Below, in pieces: positions 1 through 9,380 of a DNA stretch of 64,000 bases. The notes below the pieces were generated by a model, which had not been told where the DNA came from, did not search any database, and saw nothing but the letters and a program-made list of their open reading frames with translations. Source of the stretch: Clostridiales bacterium (GTDB lineage: Bacteria > Bacillota > Clostridia > Lachnospirales > Lachnospiraceae); assembly GCA_012520655.1 (NCBI GenBank), contig JAAYNW010000010.1:1-64000 (forward strand). Reading direction: 5' to 3'. The position numbers and the translations under genes are program-made. The first letter of the stretch is position 1, and every line of letters starts with the position of its first letter.

Positions 1-1
1 C

Positions 2-892
2 AATGTAGTGGGAATCTTGCTCGCATATATGATTTTAGATTTAACAATAGTTCCTTTAGATAATGAAGTTTTCATTTTATATGATGAGGCAGCCGAATGC
101 CTTTGGAAGATCCCTCTCATTGCAGCGCTGCTGCTGATAGGTGAATATTCTTCCATCTTCGTTTTCTGTCAGTACAAGAAAGTACTTATAGAAAGGGAGC
201 GTGTAATAGCGAGAGAACAACAGTTAAAACAGCTTCAATATCGTTTTGAAGAGTCGCAGCTTCTATATGGGAATTTAAGAAGCCTCAGGCATGATATGAA
301 AAATCATATGCAGACGATACAAGGGCTTGTCGCTGCTGGCGAGAGTAAACGAGCATCGGAATATGTGGAGAAATTGAACGATGCAATAGATGGAATTGAT
401 TGCAAATACTGCACCGGCAATGCCTTGTGCGATATTGTTTTAAATAATAAATACAGACAGGCAAAAAAGGATGAAATAAAGCTGTCGGTTAGCTTCCGGT
501 TTGTAAACGGGATATCCGATTTTGATATGGGAATCATCCTATCAAACTTATGCGATAACGCAATTGAAGCATGCCGAAAGTTACCTGTATCTGATCGCAG
601 AATTGAAATAACCCTTATGGAAAAGGGACCCTGTGTTTTGCTTACGGTTACGAACCCTTATGATGGAAAGCTATTATTTGATGTCGGTGAGGATTTACCG
701 ATGTCATGCAAGCAAAATGGTTCGGATGAAAAGGATATTAATAACAAGTCAAAGGAGCATGGGATTGGACTTCGCAATGTGTCGGCAATTGCGGATGCTT
801 ATTTAGGCAACCTGCAAATAGAAACCTCTGATCAAATATTTTCTGCAACAGTGATGCTGCAAAAAAGAAATGGCTGTCCGGTTACTACATAA
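2..892 (+). CDS. GHKL sensor histidine kinase, AgrC-like (5' end outside window)
   Basis: This is the C-terminal part of a membrane sensor kinase; the frame is open to the window edge, so the start lies upstream. Counting from the in-frame GTG at 8, two hydrophobic stretches (about residues 1-17 and 33-55) are the last membrane helices. A coiled segment follows, then the phosphoacceptor box SLRHDMKNH (His about 95), the N box NLCDNAIEA (180-188) and the G box HGIGL (251-255). The lack of a full DHp helix pair and the RHDMKNH wording are typical of the AgrC/GHKL family, which usually senses peptides and phosphorylates a LytTR regulator. No regulator is visible downstream, so the partner is probably upstream. 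The ligand cannot be told from the sequence. Confidence 0.85.
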   Translation, partial: NVVGILLAYMILDLTIVPLDNEVFILYDEAAECLWKIPLIAALLLIGEYSSIFVFCQYKKVLIERERVIAREQQLKQLQYRFEESQLLYGNLRSLRHDMKNHMQTIQGLVAAGESKRASEYVEKLNDAIDGIDCKYCTGNALCDIVLNNKYRQAKKDEIKLSVSFRFVNGISDFDMGIILSNLCDNAIEACRKLPVSDRRIEITLMEKGPCVLLTVTNPYDGKLLFDVGEDLPMSCKQNGSDEKDINNKSKEHGIGLRNVSAIADAYLGNLQIETSDQIFSATVMLQKRNGCPVTT

Positions 893-984
893 ATATATCC
901 AGTCAACTCATGGTGGTTACTTTATAGAATGAATGACTCGATAACATATACAGAGATGAAGATATGAAGCCGGAGGTACCGTAT

Positions 985-1653
985 ATGAGAATTACATCAA
1001 GCATATTGCGAGGACATAGCAGCCGAATGAATTCAACGGCACATTTGTCAATAACAAGGAAGTCAAACAGTAAGAGTAAGACTTTACATCCGAATCCTTT
1101 GAGCAGAAGTACAAAAAATGCGAATGGGATAAATAAGACTACCGGATTGCTGCTGACTCAAAAAGCCAGTGCCCTTCAAAGTGCCGCAAGCACGTTGTCT
1201 GCAGATTCTGCAAACAATATTTATTCAAATGCAAGAAAAACAGGCTCAAAGACGGAACTTCTTAACCGAGCAAAGACATTGGTAAATGGACATAATGACA
1301 CTTTAAGCAGTGTGTCTGCTTCGGATGCATCCCTTAGTAAGGCATATAGACGATTGCTTGCAAATACATCTATTGCATATAAAGATGCCTTGGCCGGTAT
1401 CGGAATTACAGTAGGGAGTGATAGCAAGCTCAGTATTAACGAAGATGTTTTTCAAAAATCTACAATTGATGATATAGAAAAGGCTCTTGGAAAGGATTCG
1501 GATTTTACAAGCAGAGTAGAACAGATAGCAGGCAATATTGCCAAATATTCCGCAACCGATACATCAAGTGCATATGGTACATATGGAATTAAGCGTGCTA
1601 ATAATAACTACTTGGCTTCACTGCTTTCCGGCAGATTTAATTTCTGGGGATAG
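985..1653 (+). CDS. Uncharacterised small protein with a FliD-C-terminus-like segment
   Basis: A 222-aa Ser/Asn/Lys-rich protein of unknown function with no signal peptide or membrane helix. The start at 985 is chosen over the in-frame ATG at 964 because GGAGG sits 8 nt upstream (972-976). The protein begins MRIT, as FlgL proteins do. Its second half has the order (K/L)TLVNGHNDTL ... AYKDALAGIGI ... GSDSKLSINEDVF, which resembles the pattern at the C-terminus of the flagellar cap protein FliD. Similarity to FliD or FlgL is my reading of the pattern, not a proven homology. It lies between a sensor kinase and another small unknown gene, away from the flagellar block at 10-21 kb. Export through the flagellar secretion path is possible but unproven. 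Confidence 0.6.
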   Translation: MRITSSILRGHSSRMNSTAHLSITRKSNSKSKTLHPNPLSRSTKNANGINKTTGLLLTQKASALQSAASTLSADSANNIYSNARKTGSKTELLNRAKTLVNGHNDTLSSVSASDASLSKAYRRLLANTSIAYKDALAGIGITVGSDSKLSINEDVFQKSTIDDIEKALGKDSDFTSRVEQIAGNIAKYSATDTSSAYGTYGIKRANNNYLASLLSGRFNFWG

Positions 1654-1708
1654 TAATTACTCCGTTACCGTGTGTTTTTCATTAAGAGGATATTTGGAGG
1701 ATATAGTT

Positions 1709-2458
1709 ATGAGCGGTATGATGGTTAACAACAGTTTATATGCAATGAGATATGTCGCCGCAACACAAACCACTAACAGCAGAGAAGAAAAGATAGATAA
1801 TTCATTCTCGGCTCAGATTAAAAAGAGTGGTGTAAAAAAGAACTCTACCGGTGCAACAGAAGATTATAAGAAACGACATCCGGAGCAGGCGGCACATGTG
1901 GATAGTCAGGTTCAGGCAGGAAAGAATGTTCTTAGAAAAAATGGTGTGGAAAATGTATGCAGGGAAAACATGACCATGGATGAATATAAGAAGTTCTTCA
2001 CCGATTTGATGAACAGTATTCCATATGACTGGTCGCAGAAGAATGATGTGAATGTATGGTTCATAACAGAAGCCGGTTGGGAACAGATGAAAAATGATCC
2101 GGACTATGAAGCGTGGGTATTGGGATATACAGCGGAAGATAGAGCAGTAAATAACCCATATGTATCCATGCCTGGATATTCGCCGTCTTATCATACGGAA
2201 CATTTTGGCGCATCTATAGATGAACATTTGGGGCAAGGCTTTAGTATGAGCAATTCCTCTATTAAGAAGCCATCAAATGATGAAGAATCCTGGTGGGAAA
2301 AGCGGCATAGAAAAATAAAGGAAATTATGAAACAACAGGAGGAAAAAGCTCAAAAGGAAGCAGCCGCAAGAAAAATTGATGCGGCAAGGCAAAGCTATGA
2401 AAGTGCAATTAACAAATTTAGTAATAGTATGATTGGATCAGGATACATAAAAGTTTAA
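1709..2458 (+). CDS. Hypothetical protein, soluble, with charged C-terminal helix
   Basis: A 249-aa protein I do not recognise. The start at 1709 has GGAGG 8 nt upstream (1696-1700); in-frame codons further upstream overlap the previous gene and lack a ribosome site. The N-terminus (MSGMMVNNSL) resembles neither a signal peptide nor a membrane helix. The middle holds a compact acidic/aromatic stretch around MTMDEYKKFFTDLM and VWFITEAGWEQMKND. The last 60 residues are Lys/Glu/Ala-rich and likely a long helix. It follows the FliD-C-like gene by 55 nt and ends at a terminator, so the two are probably co-transcribed. No function can be assigned. Confidence 0.6.
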   Translation: MSGMMVNNSLYAMRYVAATQTTNSREEKIDNSFSAQIKKSGVKKNSTGATEDYKKRHPEQAAHVDSQVQAGKNVLRKNGVENVCRENMTMDEYKKFFTDLMNSIPYDWSQKNDVNVWFITEAGWEQMKNDPDYEAWVLGYTAEDRAVNNPYVSMPGYSPSYHTEHFGASIDEHLGQGFSMSNSSIKKPSNDEESWWEKRHRKIKEIMKQQEEKAQKEAAARKIDAARQSYESAINKFSNSMIGSGYIKV

Positions 2459-2487
2459 GAAGTTGCCGATTGGCGGCTTCTTTTTTT
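2458..2487 (+). terminator. Rho-independent terminator
   Basis: AGAAG pairs with CTTCT around an inner CCG/CGG pair, followed by seven T residues (2481-2487). It begins at the stop codon of the preceding hypothetical gene and separates it from the AraC-type regulator. The stem has a small bulge, so strength is moderate. Confidence 0.65.
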
Positions 2488-2667
2488 GTAAAAGGTAAAA
2501 GTATTGCAAATTCATTCTGCTGTATATAAAATGATTATATATTGGGTCGGTTTTTAGTCAGAACCGATACGAAATTATATCTTTATCGTTTTCCCAAAAA
2601 GGGCAGACACGGTCAAGCATTTTTTATTCGGCCGTGGTATGCTGTTTTTTACAGAGAGGAAAATTAT

Positions 2668-3576
2668 ATGCATGCATGGAAAGCCATACAGAAAACGCTG
2701 GACCACATCGAAGAGCATATCGGCGAGGAAATTCAAATTGAGGAACTGGCAGAAATTGCCGCACTTTCGCTATTTTATTATCAGCGATTATTCACACGAC
2801 TGGTAAAAACATCGATCCGAGATTATATTAAATTGCGTCGATTGGCAAGAGCTACCGTTCCACTGCGTGATACGAAAAAAAATATTATTGACATCGCAAT
2901 GGAATATGGATTCGGCAGTCATGAAACCTTTACTCGTGCATTTAAGGAAACCTACGGCATCACTCCATCGCAGTATAGAGAAAAACCTGTTGATTTACAG
3001 AATTTTGACAAGCCCGATTTACTGCTTGGCTACATCGTAGTAGATGAAGGTGTGCCGCTGATTAGTGACGGATTGGTTCTGGAAATGAACCGTATATTTC
3101 TGGAAGAGACGATTTGTTTTCTTGGCGTGATAGGGTATTATCCGTTCAAACATGGGAAAATGCTCGGTGAAAGAACCGGTGTCGATGCGGTTGGTGAGAT
3201 CTGGAGTAGATTTTTCAGAGAACTTCCGAATATTCCGTATATTTCTCAAGGACGTTTGATAGGTGTTTCTTATCACGGCGATGCGCCCGATGGTTATTCG
3301 AGTTATTTTATTGGTGCGGAAGTTGAAAAAGATGAGGAAAATCAAAACTATGCAAATTGGCAGCTGCCTGTACGGGAATATGTAGTCTGTAGCTTTGAGG
3401 CAGAGAATCGTGGCCAGATGAAAATTAGCATGGGGAAGGCGATGAAGTACACCCGATTTTGGTTAAAAAAGCATGGCTTAATTGCCGATGGATTTTTCCC
3501 TGAGATGTATTATCATAGCACGTCCGATATCGCTTATGTAGAGCTTTGGATTCCTTTTAAGAAAAGAGAAAAATAG
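2668..3576 (+). CDS. AraC-family regulator with GyrI-like effector-binding domain
   Basis: A 302-aa transcription factor. The start at 2668 is preceded by GAGAGG with 8-nt spacing; the longer frame from 2542 has no ribosome site. Residues 1-105 hold the two helix-turn-helix motifs of AraC/XylS proteins, the second around IIDIAMEYGFGSHETF with the family ending GITPSQYRE. The remaining ~190 residues match the GyrI-like (AraC_E_bind) ligand pocket, ending in VELWIPFKKR. This architecture is common in Firmicutes regulators of drug or small-molecule response. The flavin-split-barrel gene begins 26 nt downstream, so the two form an operon and the regulator may respond to the substrate of that protein. 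The ligand is unknown. Confidence 0.85.
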   Translation: MHAWKAIQKTLDHIEEHIGEEIQIEELAEIAALSLFYYQRLFTRLVKTSIRDYIKLRRLARATVPLRDTKKNIIDIAMEYGFGSHETFTRAFKETYGITPSQYREKPVDLQNFDKPDLLLGYIVVDEGVPLISDGLVLEMNRIFLEETICFLGVIGYYPFKHGKMLGERTGVDAVGEIWSRFFRELPNIPYISQGRLIGVSYHGDAPDGYSSYFIGAEVEKDEENQNYANWQLPVREYVVCSFEAENRGQMKISMGKAMKYTRFWLKKHGLIADGFFPEMYYHSTSDIAYVELWIPFKKREK

Positions 3577-3602
3577 TAAAATTTATGTAGGAGGAAAGAA
3601 AA

Positions 3603-4076
3603 ATGAGTATGTATGAAGAAGGGTTAAAATTAATGGAGGAGAAATTCGGCAACGGCAAAGACAACATGATTTCGCTCGCGACAATTGCTATTGAGCCGAG
3701 TGCCGATGGAAACCCCTGCCCTAACGTCCGTGTTGTGGACGCTTATTATGAAGATGGCACATTTTACGCTGTTACATATGGGAAATCGAACAAGATGCAG
3801 GAAATTGCGCAAAACTCGGAGGTTTCGATTGCGGCTTGTCCCGAGATGTTCACTGCTTCCGGAGTAGGAGAAAACCTCGGTTGGGTGCTTGCCCCTCAGA
3901 ATGCCGAGATAAGAAACAAGCTTCGCAAAGCTTTTTCCGAGTGGTATGACATGGCAAATAATGAAGAGGATGAAAACTGCGTCTTTTTAGCAATTCACCT
4001 CACGAAGGGAATCTTAAACATAAACCATTGGGAGAAGCTATATCACATGGATTTTGTCAATAAGACTTGCCACTAA
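3603..4076 (+). CDS. Pyridoxamine 5'-phosphate oxidase-like FMN-binding protein
   Basis: A 157-aa single-domain protein of the FMN-binding split-barrel type. The stretch MISLATIAIEPSADGNPCPNVR (quoted in part: SLATIA, PNVRVVDA) followed by GTFYAVTYGKSNKMQEIAQN is the usual first half of the barrel, and SVSIAAC-like text follows. AGGAGG lies 8 nt before the ATG. These small proteins bind FMN or a related flavin and often act as quinone/nitro reductases or general stress proteins; the exact substrate cannot be read from the sequence. It is co-transcribed with the AraC/GyrI regulator 26 nt upstream and is closed by a strong terminator at 4091. Confidence 0.8.
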   Translation: MSMYEEGLKLMEEKFGNGKDNMISLATIAIEPSADGNPCPNVRVVDAYYEDGTFYAVTYGKSNKMQEIAQNSEVSIAACPEMFTASGVGENLGWVLAPQNAEIRNKLRKAFSEWYDMANNEEDENCVFLAIHLTKGILNINHWEKLYHMDFVNKTCH

Positions 4077-4090
4077 GCAGATCAAAAAGG

Positions 4091-4122
4091 CTGTCGGGAA
4101 TTAAACTTCCCGACAGTTTTTT
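4091..4122 (+). terminator. Strong Rho-independent terminator
   Basis: A perfect 10-bp stem (CTGTCGGGAA with TTCCCGACAG), six-base loop and six T residues. It ends the AraC regulator/flavin-protein operon. Confidence 0.92.
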
Positions 4123-4332
4123 AATTCCGGTGGGACTTATCACGCTGCTGGGAACGGTATCGTATAGGCTGGCACAGACAGGGGACAATAATACTCTGTA
4201 TCGGGAGATTTCATCAGATGCAAATCAGACAATACGATAGCTGTTTTTAGGGAGATACAGGAAAAGGTTAATAACTTATCAAAACGTATGAGGGATATTA
4301 CTGCGGGGGCGATTGGATATTTTCGGATATGA
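4121..4332 (+). pseudogene. Decayed fragment of a methyl-accepting chemotaxis protein
   Basis: Reading from 4121 in frame gives LIPVGLITLLGTVSYRLAQ, which looks like the first membrane helix of a chemoreceptor, then about 18 more residues to SDANQTIR and a TAG stop near 4238. Shifting frame recovers a chemoreceptor-like continuation (FREIQEKVNNLSKRM) to a TGA at 4332. There is no start codon or ribosome site, and the terminator of the upstream operon runs straight into it. It lies just before an intact chemoreceptor, so I infer the remnant of a second receptor copy, lost by deletion and frameshift. The fragment is short, so homology is suggestive rather than certain. The rest of the gap to 4529 is AT-rich with a promoter at 4469. 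Confidence 0.45.
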
Positions 4333-4468
4333 AAATCCGTAATCTTATAAATATAAAATATCAATAAATTACCAGGAATAATATTGATTATTATATCCAT
4401 ATATGTTATTAAATTATATGAAATAATAAAGAAATGTCTGACAATACGAAAGCAAAAGAGAAAATGCT

Positions 4469-4497
4469 TTGAAGAAGTTGTACTTTCTTTATATATA
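4469..4497 (+). promoter_or_regulatory. Sigma-A-type promoter for the chemoreceptor gene
   Basis: TTGAAG, 17-nt spacer, TATATA, ending 32 nt before the chemoreceptor start. Both boxes deviate by two or so bases from consensus but the spacing is ideal. No sigma-D motif is visible here, unlike the flagellar promoters downstream. Confidence 0.45.
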
Positions 4498-4528
4498 GTA
4501 GAGAATATAGTAAAGAGGGAGAAAAGCT

Positions 4529-6373
4529 ATGAAGTTTTTTAAAATGAATACCATAAGCAAAAAAATCTGCGTTTTTATAATCACTATTATCCTTATAGCG
4601 TTAGTAGGTGTTTCTTCTATTAATTATCTCATAGCCCAACGGGAACTTTCCCGTTCCCACCAAATTATTCTAAAAAATGTAATAGAATCCTGCCTATTTG
4701 AAATCAATAAAATATATCGATACACTCAGGGAGAAAGCGGCTGGATGACAGAGGAGGAGGCGCAGCAGGCTTCCGTAAACGCTATCAGTGAAATGCACGG
4801 CAGCAGCGTACCGGATGCCACATCGAGTGCGACTTCGGCTGAACCGGCGGACTCGGGAACTGAGGCAGAAACGGCCGATGCGGTGTCTGCTGCTACCGCT
4901 GACGCTCAATATAGTTCACATACGCTCAATTTAGGGGATGGAGGATACTTTTTTATTGTTGATTCTGACGGAGATGTAATATTTCATCCCTTCTTAAGCG
5001 GTAATATTATGGATTTGAAAAGTAAAGATGGAAAACTGATTATTCAGGAACTTATACAGACGGCCAAAAGCGGAGGGGGCATGTTAGTATATGAACTGGA
5101 AGGGGAAGTCAGCAGCATTTCCGGAGAAAAAACGGTATATACTCAATACTTTCCTTACTGGGATTGGACGATTACGGCGGTAATCTATAACGATGCTCTC
5201 TTTAGAGGTACGCAGATCATGCTCCATTATAATATAGCGGCGCTGGTGATAATATTAGTGTTATCCTTGACAGTGGGAATATTGCTGACTCGAAGGATAA
5301 CAAAGCCGATTAAGGTAATCTCCGGAATTTTACATAGGGTATCTCAGGGAGACCTGACAGTAGAGAAAATTAATATAAAGACGCAGGACGAGACCCGGTT
5401 GCTGGCGGATTCGGTAAATGTTCTTACCAATAAACTGAAGCGCATTGTTAATTCGATGATTTCCTCCAGCAATCGATTAAATCAATTCTCGGGAGAACTG
5501 AAAGAGTCTGCAGACAGTGTCGCTCATATGACGGAAGATGTTTCAAGGTCTATTTATCAAATGACCGAGCTTAGTGAGACACAGACTCAAAACACTTTAA
5601 AAGGTGTGGAAAATGTCAATTTGCTGGGAGAGGATATAAGGAAAACGGCAACCGCCAGCGAAAAGATGGAGCAGGCAGCGGAAAGGACGATAAGCTTAAA
5701 GGAACAGGGATTGACCTCGGTAAAAGGACTAAAAGAGGCTGGCAATGAAAATGACGACAATTCTAAGAAAATGGAACAGGTAATTAATGAAATACATAGT
5801 CATTCCGAAAAGATAAGCGAGATTGTAAATATTATTTCCAATGTAGCTGCTCAAACGAACCTTCTGGCCTTAAATGCGAATATCGAAGCTGCCAGAGCAG
5901 GAAAGGCAGGAAGCGGATTTGCTGTGGTTGCAGGAGAAGTTCGCACATTGGCTACGGAGACGACCAAAGCTGCGGAAGATATCAAAGTGAAAGTAGACGA
6001 GATGCTGAATCAGTCTAAAGAGGCAGTGAACTTTGTTAAGATAAATCGGATCGGAGTTGAAAATATTAATAGCACAGTATTCGAAACGGAAGATGTTTTT
6101 AATAAGATATCCGAAGAATTGCAGGTTTTACTGGAGGATATTCAGAGGATTGCAGGGCAGAATTATGAGACCAACCAGAAGAAGGACAACATTCTGGACA
6201 TGCTAAACAGTATCACACAGGCAGCCGAGGAGAATGTATCGGCCATGGAAGAGATATCTTCCTCTGCAGAAGAACAAGCGATGACAGTAAATGAGATTAC
6301 AAATAATATTTCCATGCTAAATGAAATGACGACAGAGCTGAATGAATTGATCAATACATTCCGGACTAAATAA
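4529..6373 (+). CDS. Methyl-accepting chemotaxis protein with Cache sensor
   Basis: A 614-aa transmembrane chemoreceptor that would signal to CheA/CheW. Helix TM1 covers about residues 12-34 and TM2 about 236-254. The external part has the Cache pattern ([29 protein letters not shown]). HAMP follows TM2 ([11 protein letters not shown]), then the long methyl-accepting coiled coil with the signalling hairpin around [20 protein letters not shown] (about 440-460). The Cache domain is interrupted at about residues 92-130 by an Ala/Ser/Thr/Glu-rich low-complexity insert, which is unusual. GAGGGAG precedes the ATG. It is monocistronic: its own promoter, then a terminator at 6386. The ligand is unknown. 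Confidence 0.93.
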   Translation: MKFFKMNTISKKICVFIITIILIALVGVSSINYLIAQRELSRSHQIILKNVIESCLFEINKIYRYTQGESGWMTEEEAQQASVNAISEMHGSSVPDATSSATSAEPADSGTEAETADAVSAATADAQYSSHTLNLGDGGYFFIVDSDGDVIFHPFLSGNIMDLKSKDGKLIIQELIQTAKSGGGMLVYELEGEVSSISGEKTVYTQYFPYWDWTITAVIYNDALFRGTQIMLHYNIAALVIILVLSLTVGILLTRRITKPIKVISGILHRVSQGDLTVEKINIKTQDETRLLADSVNVLTNKLKRIVNSMISSSNRLNQFSGELKESADSVAHMTEDVSRSIYQMTELSETQTQNTLKGVENVNLLGEDIRKTATASEKMEQAAERTISLKEQGLTSVKGLKEAGNENDDNSKKMEQVINEIHSHSEKISEIVNIISNVAAQTNLLALNANIEAARAGKAGSGFAVVAGEVRTLATETTKAAEDIKVKVDEMLNQSKEAVNFVKINRIGVENINSTVFETEDVFNKISEELQVLLEDIQRIAGQNYETNQKKDNILDMLNSITQAAEENVSAMEEISSSAEEQAMTVNEITNNISMLNEMTTELNELINTFRTK

Positions 6374-6385
6374 TATCCTATTAAT

Positions 6386-6429
6386 AAAAAATCAGGGAAG
6401 AAATATTTATTTCCATCCCTGATTTTTTT
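6386..6429 (+). terminator. Rho-independent terminator after the chemoreceptor
   Basis: AAATCAGGGA pairs with TCCCTGATTT across a 16-base AT-rich loop, followed by a T-rich tail. The 225 bases from here to the asparagine synthetase start hold no convincing gene; a TATAAT at about 6468-6473 may be a -10 box but no good -35 fits it. Confidence 0.85.
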
Positions 6430-6654
6430 GTCAACATTGCTTGCAGCAAATAGAACAATAAAACGGTTATAATAAAGTCGTTAAGTCAGAATAGGGAAGG
6501 GGCTATGGCTCGTCGGCAAACAATTTTTATTATTTGTTTTTTAGGGTTTTTGCTTTGATAATAAAATTAGAGCGTCAAAAGCCCTGTGGCATTTTTTTAT
6601 AAAGAACATATGATAATGAAGAATAGTGTCGTATTATTGCAAGGAGAAATGAGG

Positions 6655-8508
6655 ATGTGTGGTATTGGCGGTTTTTTTGATTCCGAAAATAATTATACAA
6701 AGCAGAGAGAATATTATATAAAAGTCCTTGAACGAATGAACTACATACAGAAGCACCGTGGACCGGACGAAGAGGGAATTTTTCTGGCTCCCCACATAGG
6801 CATGGCTCATGTGAGGCTTTCCATAATCGATCCGGAAAAAGGCAAGCAGCCCTTCCGGTATACGTCTGACGGACATACATGGACAATTATATATAACGGA
6901 GAACTTTACAATACAAGCGAACTTAGAGAGGAACTTATCGCAAAAGGCTGGGTATTCAGGACGAAAAGCGATACAGAAGTTATTCTTGTTAGTTATTTGG
7001 AACATGGGCCCGAATTTGTGAAGAAGCTAAACGGAATTTTTGCTTTTGCCATATGGGAGCCTATTGAGGATCAGGTCTATTTATATCGCGACAGAAGCGG
7101 AGTAAAGCCGCTTTTCTATAAGGCGGAGGGAACACATATTATATTTTCCTCGGAGATAAAAGGTGTCTTATCCTATCCGGGTATAAAACCAATATTAGAT
7201 AAAAAAGGCATGAACGAAATATTTGGCATAGGACCCGCAAAAACATATGGAACCGGCGTCTTCGCAGGAATCGACGAGGTACTTCCCGGTCATTACCTCC
7301 GTTTCGGCAAAGGAGGATTGGTACAAAAGTGCTACTGGTCTTTGGTCAGCATGCCTCATGAAGACAGCTTTGACAAAACAGTGGAAAAAACGACAGAACT
7401 CGTAATCGACTCCATTGAAAGACAAATGGTATCGGATGTTCCTATCTGCACGTTTTTGTCGGGTGGTCTTGACAGCAGTCTGGTATCGGCGGTATGTGCG
7501 CGCAAACTGAAGGAAAAGGGAGAACGTCTGAATACATTTTCCTTCGATTTCATTAATAATGATGAATATTTTAAAGCTTCCTCCTTTCAGCCTACGCAGG
7601 ATCGTCCATATGTGGAGCAGATGGTAAAGTATCTGGACTCAAATCATATGTATCTGGAATGTACGACGCTCAACCAGGTGGAACTTTTGAAGCAATCTGT
7701 TGACGCCAGGGACCTTCCGGCCATGGCAGATGTGGATTCCTCCTTGCACTATTTTTGTTCTCAGGTCAGCAAGTACAACAAAGTGGCATTGACCGGAGAA
7801 TGTGCGGATGAGATCTTCGGCGGTTATCCGTGGTTTCACAAAGAGGAATGCTTTCATGCTCACACCTTTCCGTGGACGATGGACTTGGAAGCAAGAAAAG
7901 TTTTGTTGCGCGATGAGTTCGTAGAATATTTGAATATGGAAGAGTACGTGACGGAGGTCTATGAAAAATCCGTTGCGGAAACGCCGCGGCTCAAAGAAGA
8001 TTCCGAGGAAGAAGCAAGGCGTCGGGAAATTTCTTATCTCAATCAAAAGTGGTTTATGCAGACTCTCTTAGACCGTATGGATCGCGCCAGCATGTATTCC
8101 GGTCTCGAAGCGAGGGTTCCGTATGCGGATCATCGGATACTGGAATACGTGTGGAATATTCCTTGGGATATAAAATGCCACGCCGGAGTAGTAAAAAGCC
8201 TTTTGAGAGAATGCGGAAAGAATTATTTGCCGGAGGAAATACTCTATAGGCGCAAATCCCCTTATCCTAAGACATACGATAAACAATATGAACAGCTTCT
8301 TGCCGAGGAGATGAGGAAGATTGTGCAGAACAGCTCTTCTCCCGTACTTAAATTTATCGATCCCCAAAAGCTGGAGAATTTCCTTCTTTCTCCTTCGGAT
8401 TACGGCAAACCGTGGTACGGTCAATTAATGGCCGGTCCTCAGCTGCTGGCATATATGTACCAAGTCAATTATTGGATGGAGAAATATAAGATTGAGCTGC
8501 AGTGGTAG
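6655..8508 (+). CDS. asnB: Glutamine-hydrolysing asparagine synthetase
   Basis: A 617-aa class-II amidotransferase that makes asparagine from aspartate, ATP and glutamine. The start is set at 6655 because the catalytic Cys must be residue 2 (MCGIGGFF) and AAGGAG sits 8 nt upstream; the longer frame from 6586 would bury the nucleophile. The N-terminal Ntn glutaminase has RGPDEEG and YNGELYN; the synthetase domain has the ATP-binding loop SGGLDSSLVSA and TGECADEIFGGY. Length fits AsnB. The sporulation gene dpaA begins 30 nt downstream with no terminator, so asnB-dpaA-dpaB look like one transcript, which is an uncommon pairing. Confidence 0.93.
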   Translation: MCGIGGFFDSENNYTKQREYYIKVLERMNYIQKHRGPDEEGIFLAPHIGMAHVRLSIIDPEKGKQPFRYTSDGHTWTIIYNGELYNTSELREELIAKGWVFRTKSDTEVILVSYLEHGPEFVKKLNGIFAFAIWEPIEDQVYLYRDRSGVKPLFYKAEGTHIIFSSEIKGVLSYPGIKPILDKKGMNEIFGIGPAKTYGTGVFAGIDEVLPGHYLRFGKGGLVQKCYWSLVSMPHEDSFDKTVEKTTELVIDSIERQMVSDVPICTFLSGGLDSSLVSAVCARKLKEKGERLNTFSFDFINNDEYFKASSFQPTQDRPYVEQMVKYLDSNHMYLECTTLNQVELLKQSVDARDLPAMADVDSSLHYFCSQVSKYNKVALTGECADEIFGGYPWFHKEECFHAHTFPWTMDLEARKVLLRDEFVEYLNMEEYVTEVYEKSVAETPRLKEDSEEEARRREISYLNQKWFMQTLLDRMDRASMYSGLEARVPYADHRILEYVWNIPWDIKCHAGVVKSLLRECGKNYLPEEILYRRKSPYPKTYDKQYEQLLAEEMRKIVQNSSSPVLKFIDPQKLENFLLSPSDYGKPWYGQLMAGPQLLAYMYQVNYWMEKYKIELQW

Positions 8509-8538
8509 TCTATTTTGCAAAGAGCAGGAGGCAGGAAA

Positions 8539-9378
8539 ATGAGTATAAACAGTACAGTCCTTGTCATCGGCGGGGACAGAAGACTTTCCTTTCTGGCAGA
8601 GGAGCTAACGAAAAGCTTCAGGAAGGTTATCGCCTATACAGTACCTGACCAATCTATCGAGAAGGCCTTTTCGCTGGCGGATATTATAGTTGCACCGGTG
8701 CCGTTTTCGAGAGACAGGATACATGTTTTCTCCGAAGAACAGGAAAAGGTTACGATACAGGATTTCTGCCGGTATCTGTGTCCGGGGCAAACATTGTATG
8801 CCGGAAACATCCCTGAAGAAGTTCAGCTTGAAGCAGTGCGTAAGAATATAACCTGCCGCGATTTTCTGAAGATGGAGTGGGTAGAGACCGAAAATGCACT
8901 GGCTACAGCAGAGGGAGCTGTTGCACAGGCAATTGCTCTCAGCGTTAATAATCTTCATGCCGGCAAATGTATGGTTCTCGGTTATGGAAGATGCGGAAAA
9001 GCGATTGCAAAATTATTAAAGCAATGGCAAATCGATACAACGGTTGCTGCGCGTCGCGAGTCCGTATTGACGGCGGCTGAGGAGGAAGGATATCATACGG
9101 TACTCTTGGAAAACATATCCGGAAAAATTGCGGATATGCGGTTTATTTTCAATACAATACCATCAATGGTATTGACGGAAGGCTTAATCGGGGTTCTCGA
9201 GAAGGATGCCGTCATTATCGACATAGCCTCAGCGCCGGGCGGAACGGATTTTGCAGCATGTGAGAGAGCAGGAATAACTGCGGTGCTGTCACTCGGCATT
9301 CCCGGAAGATATTCACCGAAAACGAGCGCGGAAATTTTGCTGGATGCAATTCTTATGGAAAGGGAAGAAGTGGTGTAA
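8539..9378 (+). CDS. dpaA: Dipicolinate synthase subunit A
   Basis: A 279-aa subunit of the enzyme that oxidises the dihydrodipicolinate-pathway intermediate to dipicolinic acid, the calcium chelator of the spore core; in sporulating cells it works in the mother cell. Start 8539 has AGGAGG 7 nt upstream. An N-terminal Rossmann-like region (LVIGGDRRLSFLAEEL) is followed by the family segment ENALATAEGAVAQAI and the NAD(P)-binding loop VLGYGRCGKAIAKLL. Near the C-terminus IDIASAPGGTDF and GIPGRYSPKTSAEI match the DpaA signature. It overlaps nothing and is two bases from dpaB. Its presence argues that the organism forms endospores. Confidence 0.93.
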   Translation: MSINSTVLVIGGDRRLSFLAEELTKSFRKVIAYTVPDQSIEKAFSLADIIVAPVPFSRDRIHVFSEEQEKVTIQDFCRYLCPGQTLYAGNIPEEVQLEAVRKNITCRDFLKMEWVETENALATAEGAVAQAIALSVNNLHAGKCMVLGYGRCGKAIAKLLKQWQIDTTVAARRESVLTAAEEEGYHTVLLENISGKIADMRFIFNTIPSMVLTEGLIGVLEKDAVIIDIASAPGGTDFAACERAGITAVLSLGIPGRYSPKTSAEILLDAILMEREEVV

Positions 9379-9380
9379 GT

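Noticed and set aside
6430..6654. A T-box or short gene (MARRQTIFIICFLGFLL at about 6504) before asnB
   Set aside because: No T-box sequence (AGGGTGG...) is visible and the short frame has only 17 codons with a poorly placed ribosome site.
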